NCBI GenBank assembly: GCA_964641135.1
Contig: CAZXJV010000099.1
Span: 1 to 9,366 of the forward strand
Source: Teretinema sp964641135
Lineage (GTDB): Bacteria; Spirochaetota; Spirochaetia; Treponematales; Treponemataceae
DNA length: 9,366 bases
Direction: 5' to 3'
The notes beneath the pieces are model-generated. The model saw only the letters and a program-made list of their open reading frames with translations, was not told where the DNA came from and did not search any database. Below are positions 7,630-9,366 of the stretch, piece after piece. Both the position numbers and the translations under genes were made by a program. Positions within the stretch are counted from its first letter, which is position 1. The number at the start of each line of letters is the position of its first letter.

Positions 7630-7932
7630 TCAGTTAACAACGTAGGGCAGCATTGCAAGTGCACGAGAGCGCTTGATCTCAAGTGCCAAACGGCGCTGAT
7701 GCTTTGCACAGGTACCGGTAATACGGCGGGGAAGTATCTTTCCGCGTTCGGTTGTATAACGGCGAAGGCCATCGCAGTCCTTGTAATCAATTTTTGCTTT
7801 CTGGGTACAGAAACGGCACACCTTCTTGCGGAAGAAAGGCTTACCTTTTCGTCCGCCACCGCGTTCATCGGCATCACGCATTACATCCTGCATCTGGATG
7901 TCATTATCCATATCTTTCATGTTGTCAGACAT
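7630..7932 (-). CDS. rpsR: 30S ribosomal protein S18, four-cysteine form
   Basis: Small-subunit protein that binds the platform of 16S rRNA as a heterodimer with S6, encoded two genes upstream. The 100-residue protein has the S18 core: IDYKDCDGLRRYTTERGKIL, PRRITGTCAKHQRRL and AIKRSR-like helix ending ALAMLPYV. Cys39, Cys42, Cys53 and Cys75 (with His78) make this the cysteine-rich 'C+' type that can hold zinc; in E. coli only one of these positions is Cys. The first ~28 residues are an acidic, Met-rich extension (MSDNMKDMDNDIQMQD). The start at 7932 follows AAGGAG by 8 bases. A second ATG four bases upstream, out of frame, stops after three codons. The ssb stop is 12 bp upstream and overlaps the ribosome-binding region, so coupling with ssb is likely. 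Confidence 0.97.
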   Translation of the reverse strand: MSDNMKDMDNDIQMQDVMRDADERGGGRKGKPFFRKKVCRFCTQKAKIDYKDCDGLRRYTTERGKILPRRITGTCAKHQRRLALEIKRSRALAMLPYVVN

Positions 7933-7944
7933 ACATGTCGCTCC

Positions 7945-8427
7945 TTAAAAGGGAATATCGTCCTGATAATCGGACGGAGCCTCGTCCATTTCCATGTTCG
8001 AGGTCGGGCTGTCAGCCCTTTTCTGGTAGGTTTGTGAACCTTGAGCCGGCTGTCCCCAGGAAGGCTGACCGCCCTGGTTTCCGCCGCCGGCAGAACTGCC
8101 GGATGATCCGCCAAGAAGCTGAACATTGTTTGCCATAATTTCAACCTTGGAACGGGCTTGTCCATCCTGTTCCCAACGGTTCTGGCGCAGTTCACCTTCA
8201 ATGGCCACCTGCTTGCCTTTAACCAGATATTGATTGATCGCCTCGCCTGAACGGCCCCAGAGTACGATATCGAAGAAATGTGCTTCTTCTACCCACTGGT
8301 CACCATTCTTTTTGCGACGATTAACCGCTACGGAGAATTTGCAGACAGCCATCCCGCCGGAAGTATATTTCAGTTCCGCATCCCGGGTAAGCCGTCCAAC
8401 CAGCATCACATGATTAATATCTGCCAT
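7945..8427 (-). CDS. ssb: Single-stranded DNA-binding protein
   Basis: Coats single-stranded DNA during replication, repair and recombination and recruits partner proteins. The 160 residues contain one OB-fold domain (1 to about 105): NHVMLVGRLTRDAELKYT at the start, then VCKFSVAVNRR, HFFDIVLWGRSGEAI and GKQVAIEGELRQNRWEQDG, with aromatic residues Trp45, Trp57 and Trp85 available for stacking on bases. A flexible Gly/Ser/Gln/Pro linker (about 106-140) leads to an acidic end, DDIPF (156-160), the usual partner-binding tip. The ATG is preceded by GGAGGA with a 9-base gap. Placement between rpsF and rpsR is common in bacteria, and here dnaB at the end of the same operon adds a second replication-fork protein. 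Confidence 0.98.
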   Translation of the reverse strand: MADINHVMLVGRLTRDAELKYTSGGMAVCKFSVAVNRRKKNGDQWVEEAHFFDIVLWGRSGEAINQYLVKGKQVAIEGELRQNRWEQDGQARSKVEIMANNVQLLGGSSGSSAGGGNQGGQPSWGQPAQGSQTYQKRADSPTSNMEMDEAPSDYQDDIPF

Positions 8428-8454
8428 GGTACTGTATCCTCCGTACGCTGATTG

Positions 8455-8736
8455 TTACTCTTCCACCCTGACGAACAGGAAGGTGAGCAGATTTACATTC
8501 AGCTTGAGCTGACGATCCATTTCCACGATTTTCTCGGGAGCGGCATTGATGTTAAACAGGATGTACCGGCCGCGCGCGCGTTTCTTGATTTCGTAAGTCA
8601 GATCACGGTCACCGTACGGTTCCTCGCTGACCAATTGTGCACCAAAATCGGTGATAGTCTTGCGGACTGCTTCGATTCCGGGTTTGAACTGGTCTTCTTC
8701 CAGCGGAAAAACGACCATCAGTTCATACTTTCTCAT
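8455..8736 (-). CDS. rpsF: 30S ribosomal protein S6
   Basis: Small-subunit platform protein that pairs with S18 on 16S rRNA. The 93 residues match the family from the N-terminal MRKYELMVVFPLEED to the Arg-rich YEIKKRARGRYILFNI strand and the end LLTFLFVRVEE. The start at 8736 was preferred over an in-frame GTG at 8754: AGGAGG sits 4 bases before this ATG, and the family begins with Met-Arg-x-Tyr-Glu. It is the first gene of the rpsF-ssb-rpsR-rplI-dnaB operon, 27 bp before ssb. It lacks the long acidic tail found on some S6 proteins. In several bacteria the S6-S18 complex binds its own leader and represses this operon; the leader here has a candidate site. Confidence 0.97.
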   Translation of the reverse strand: MRKYELMVVFPLEEDQFKPGIEAVRKTITDFGAQLVSEEPYGDRDLTYEIKKRARGRYILFNINAAPEKIVEMDRQLKLNVNLLTFLFVRVEE

Positions 8737-8762
8737 GTTTCCTCCTATGGACACATTTCTGG

Positions 8763-8781
8763 GCCCGCATTTACTGCGGGC
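8763..8781 (-). promoter_or_regulatory. Leader hairpin of the rpsF operon, candidate S6:S18 autoregulatory site
   Basis: In the minus-strand leader a perfect 7-bp GC-rich stem (gcccgca / tgcgggc) closes a five-base guaaa loop, 26 bases before the rpsF ATG. The stem is preceded by ctcccg, so CCG-containing stretches flank it. There is no U-tract after the stem, so it is not an intrinsic terminator. Known S6:S18-binding leaders upstream of rpsF combine a GC-rich stem with an exposed CCG. Position and composition fit that, but the exact motif could not be confirmed by eye. Confidence 0.4.
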
Positions 8782-8796
8782 GGGAGTATTTCAATA

Positions 8797-8825
8797 AAAC
8801 TAACATTTTACACCTCTTTGGTCAA
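8797..8825 (-). promoter_or_regulatory. Probable sigma-70-type promoter of the rpsF-dnaB operon
   Basis: On the minus strand TTGACC (8825-8820) matches the -35 consensus at five of six positions. After a 17-base spacer comes TAGTTT (8802-8797), a weaker -10 that is preceded by TGT, an extended -10 signal. Transcription would start near 8790, giving a leader of roughly 50 bases that includes the hairpin at 8763-8781. This is the only credible minus-strand promoter seen in the divergent gap. Confidence 0.5.
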
Positions 8826-8896
8826 GGCAAACCCTGCTCATGCCGATTATGAAGTGAAAGCCGATGATGATCCAACCGGCAGGGAAGGTACGACAA

Positions 8897-9337
8897 ATGC
8901 TGCAACGAGTTTTTTTCCAGGACAACCTGTATCAACTGGCCCGTTCAATAGATACCGTAAGAGAGGGAATGGCGCTGGATCTGGCACGGGAATTTTTTTT
9001 TGACAAAACAGTAGATGATATCTTCTTCTTTGACAGTTCAGTACAGAAAATCTTTGAGCAAATCCGGGAAAACCGGCAATTGAACAATTACAACACTCTC
9101 CTGCAAAGCCTGTATTCATGCCAAAACCGGTATATAGCACTTTTAGACACCATTCTTGAGGGACAGTGTGCCATGAACGACCAGTTTAAATCACTTCAGG
9201 ATAAATTATCCGATATAAAACGGCGACATCTTGTCTCCAACAGACAATTAGCTGTAGAGATACAAAAGAACGACAGAACTACAGACAATCGTGATATTGT
9301 TTCTCATAATGAGTTGAGCGAACTTCTTAATTTCTGA
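8897..9337 (+). CDS. Hypothetical helical protein, divergent from rpsF
   Basis: Not recognised. A 146-residue soluble protein with no signal peptide or membrane helix. Composition (many Gln, Asn, Asp, Leu and Arg, few Gly or Pro) and heptad-like stretches such as NYNTLLQSLYSCQNRYIALL and the following FKSLQDKLSDIKRRHL suggest long helices, perhaps a coiled coil. An aromatic-rich patch, REFFFDKTVDDIFFFDSS, is the most distinctive feature. The start at 8897 was chosen because GGAAGG lies 8 bases upstream; in-frame ATGs at 8864 and 8867 have no good ribosome site and would add 11 or 10 residues. A run of nine T (8993-9001) encodes the first Phe triplet and is a spot for slippage or sequencing error. 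No clear promoter was found upstream. The open frame has no overlapping competitor and a normal stop, so it is likely a real gene. Confidence 0.72.
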   Translation: MLQRVFFQDNLYQLARSIDTVREGMALDLAREFFFDKTVDDIFFFDSSVQKIFEQIRENRQLNNYNTLLQSLYSCQNRYIALLDTILEGQCAMNDQFKSLQDKLSDIKRRHLVSNRQLAVEIQKNDRTTDNRDIVSHNELSELLNF

Positions 9338-9343
9338 TATACT
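9314..9343 (+). promoter_or_regulatory. Possible promoter for the gene starting at 9350
   Basis: TTGAGC (9314-9319), an 18-base spacer and TATACT (9338-9343) resemble -35 and -10 boxes. The -35 lies within the end of the preceding gene. The start codon at 9350 is six bases beyond the -10 box, about where transcription would begin, and no Shine-Dalgarno sequence is present, so the message may be leaderless. Short matches like this also occur by chance. Confidence 0.3.
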
Positions 9344-9349
9344 CATTTT

Positions 9350-9366
9350 ATGGAACAATATGATTG
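9350..9366 (+). CDS. Start of a further gene, cut by the window end
   Basis: An ATG 12 bases after the previous stop opens a frame (MEQYD) that runs off the end. Only five codons are visible, so the product cannot be named. It is placed here because of its position after the upstream stop and the TATACT box just before it. No ribosome-binding site is visible. Confidence 0.35.

Noticed and set aside
7925..7936. A tiny frame (Met-Tyr-Val-stop) starting four bases before the rpsR ATG
   Set aside because: It is most simply a chance out-of-frame ATG. There is no evidence that it tunes rpsR initiation.
7456..8037. A 193-codon plus-strand open frame opposite rpsR and part of ssb
   Set aside because: It lies opposite two certain genes and crosses their junction. 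Its sequence looks like a mirror of their codons.
8452..9003. A 183-codon plus-strand open frame opposite rpsF
   Set aside because: It is antisense to S6, runs through the promoter region and overlaps the divergent gene out of frame.
1..9366. CRISPR arrays, tRNA genes, insertion sequences or phage genes
   Set aside because: No regularly spaced repeats, cloverleaf arms, transposase motifs or terminal inverted repeats were seen on either strand.

Overview
The window looks like a piece of a spirochaete chromosome (Spirochaetota, probably Spirochaetales/Treponema-like). This rests on three things. CdsA, Dxr and RseP lie in tandem. The order rpsF-ssb-rpsR-rplI-dnaB is compact. A relaxed, spirochaete-style lipobox opens the large exported protein. 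From memory, Treponema pallidum carries both blocks in the same internal order but at separate loci; this could not be checked here, so the placement is moderately confident. Base composition is moderate, and no mobile element, CRISPR array, tRNA or rRNA was seen.

Left half (1-5494, plus strand): one tightly packed operon. It runs from the 3' part of cdsA (CDP-diacylglycerol synthase) through dxr (first committed step of the MEP isoprenoid pathway) and rseP (site-2-type intramembrane metalloprotease) to a small CpXC-domain metal-binding protein and a 659-residue exported, probably lipid-anchored beta-propeller protein. Junctions are 3 bp, a 4-bp ATGA overlap, 11 bp and 0 bp, so translation is probably coupled. 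The theme is the envelope: phospholipid precursor, isoprenoid precursor (lipid carrier supply), membrane proteolysis, then two proteins of unknown role.

Centre (5495-5500): the plus-strand operon and the minus-strand replication/ribosome operon meet tail to tail with only 6 bp between stop codons. Any terminator must lie inside the opposing gene, and one candidate hairpin is noted there.

Right half (5501-8825, minus strand): reading leftwards from a good promoter at 8797-8825 come a short leader with a GC-rich hairpin, rpsF (S6), ssb, rpsR (S18, four-cysteine form), rplI (L9 with a long acidic tail) and dnaB (replicative helicase). The only sizeable internal gap is 215 bp between rpsR and rplI. 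It holds two mutually exclusive RNA stems, one followed by a U-rich tract, which looks like an attenuator.

Far right (8826-9366, plus strand): a divergent gene for a 146-residue helical protein of unknown function, then the first few codons of another gene. That gene's likely -10 box sits so close to its ATG that its mRNA may be leaderless.

Most of the window is conserved housekeeping DNA. The parts worth a second look are the two uncharacterised proteins at the end of the rseP operon, the rpsR-rplI RNA element, the rpsF leader and the unknown divergent gene.
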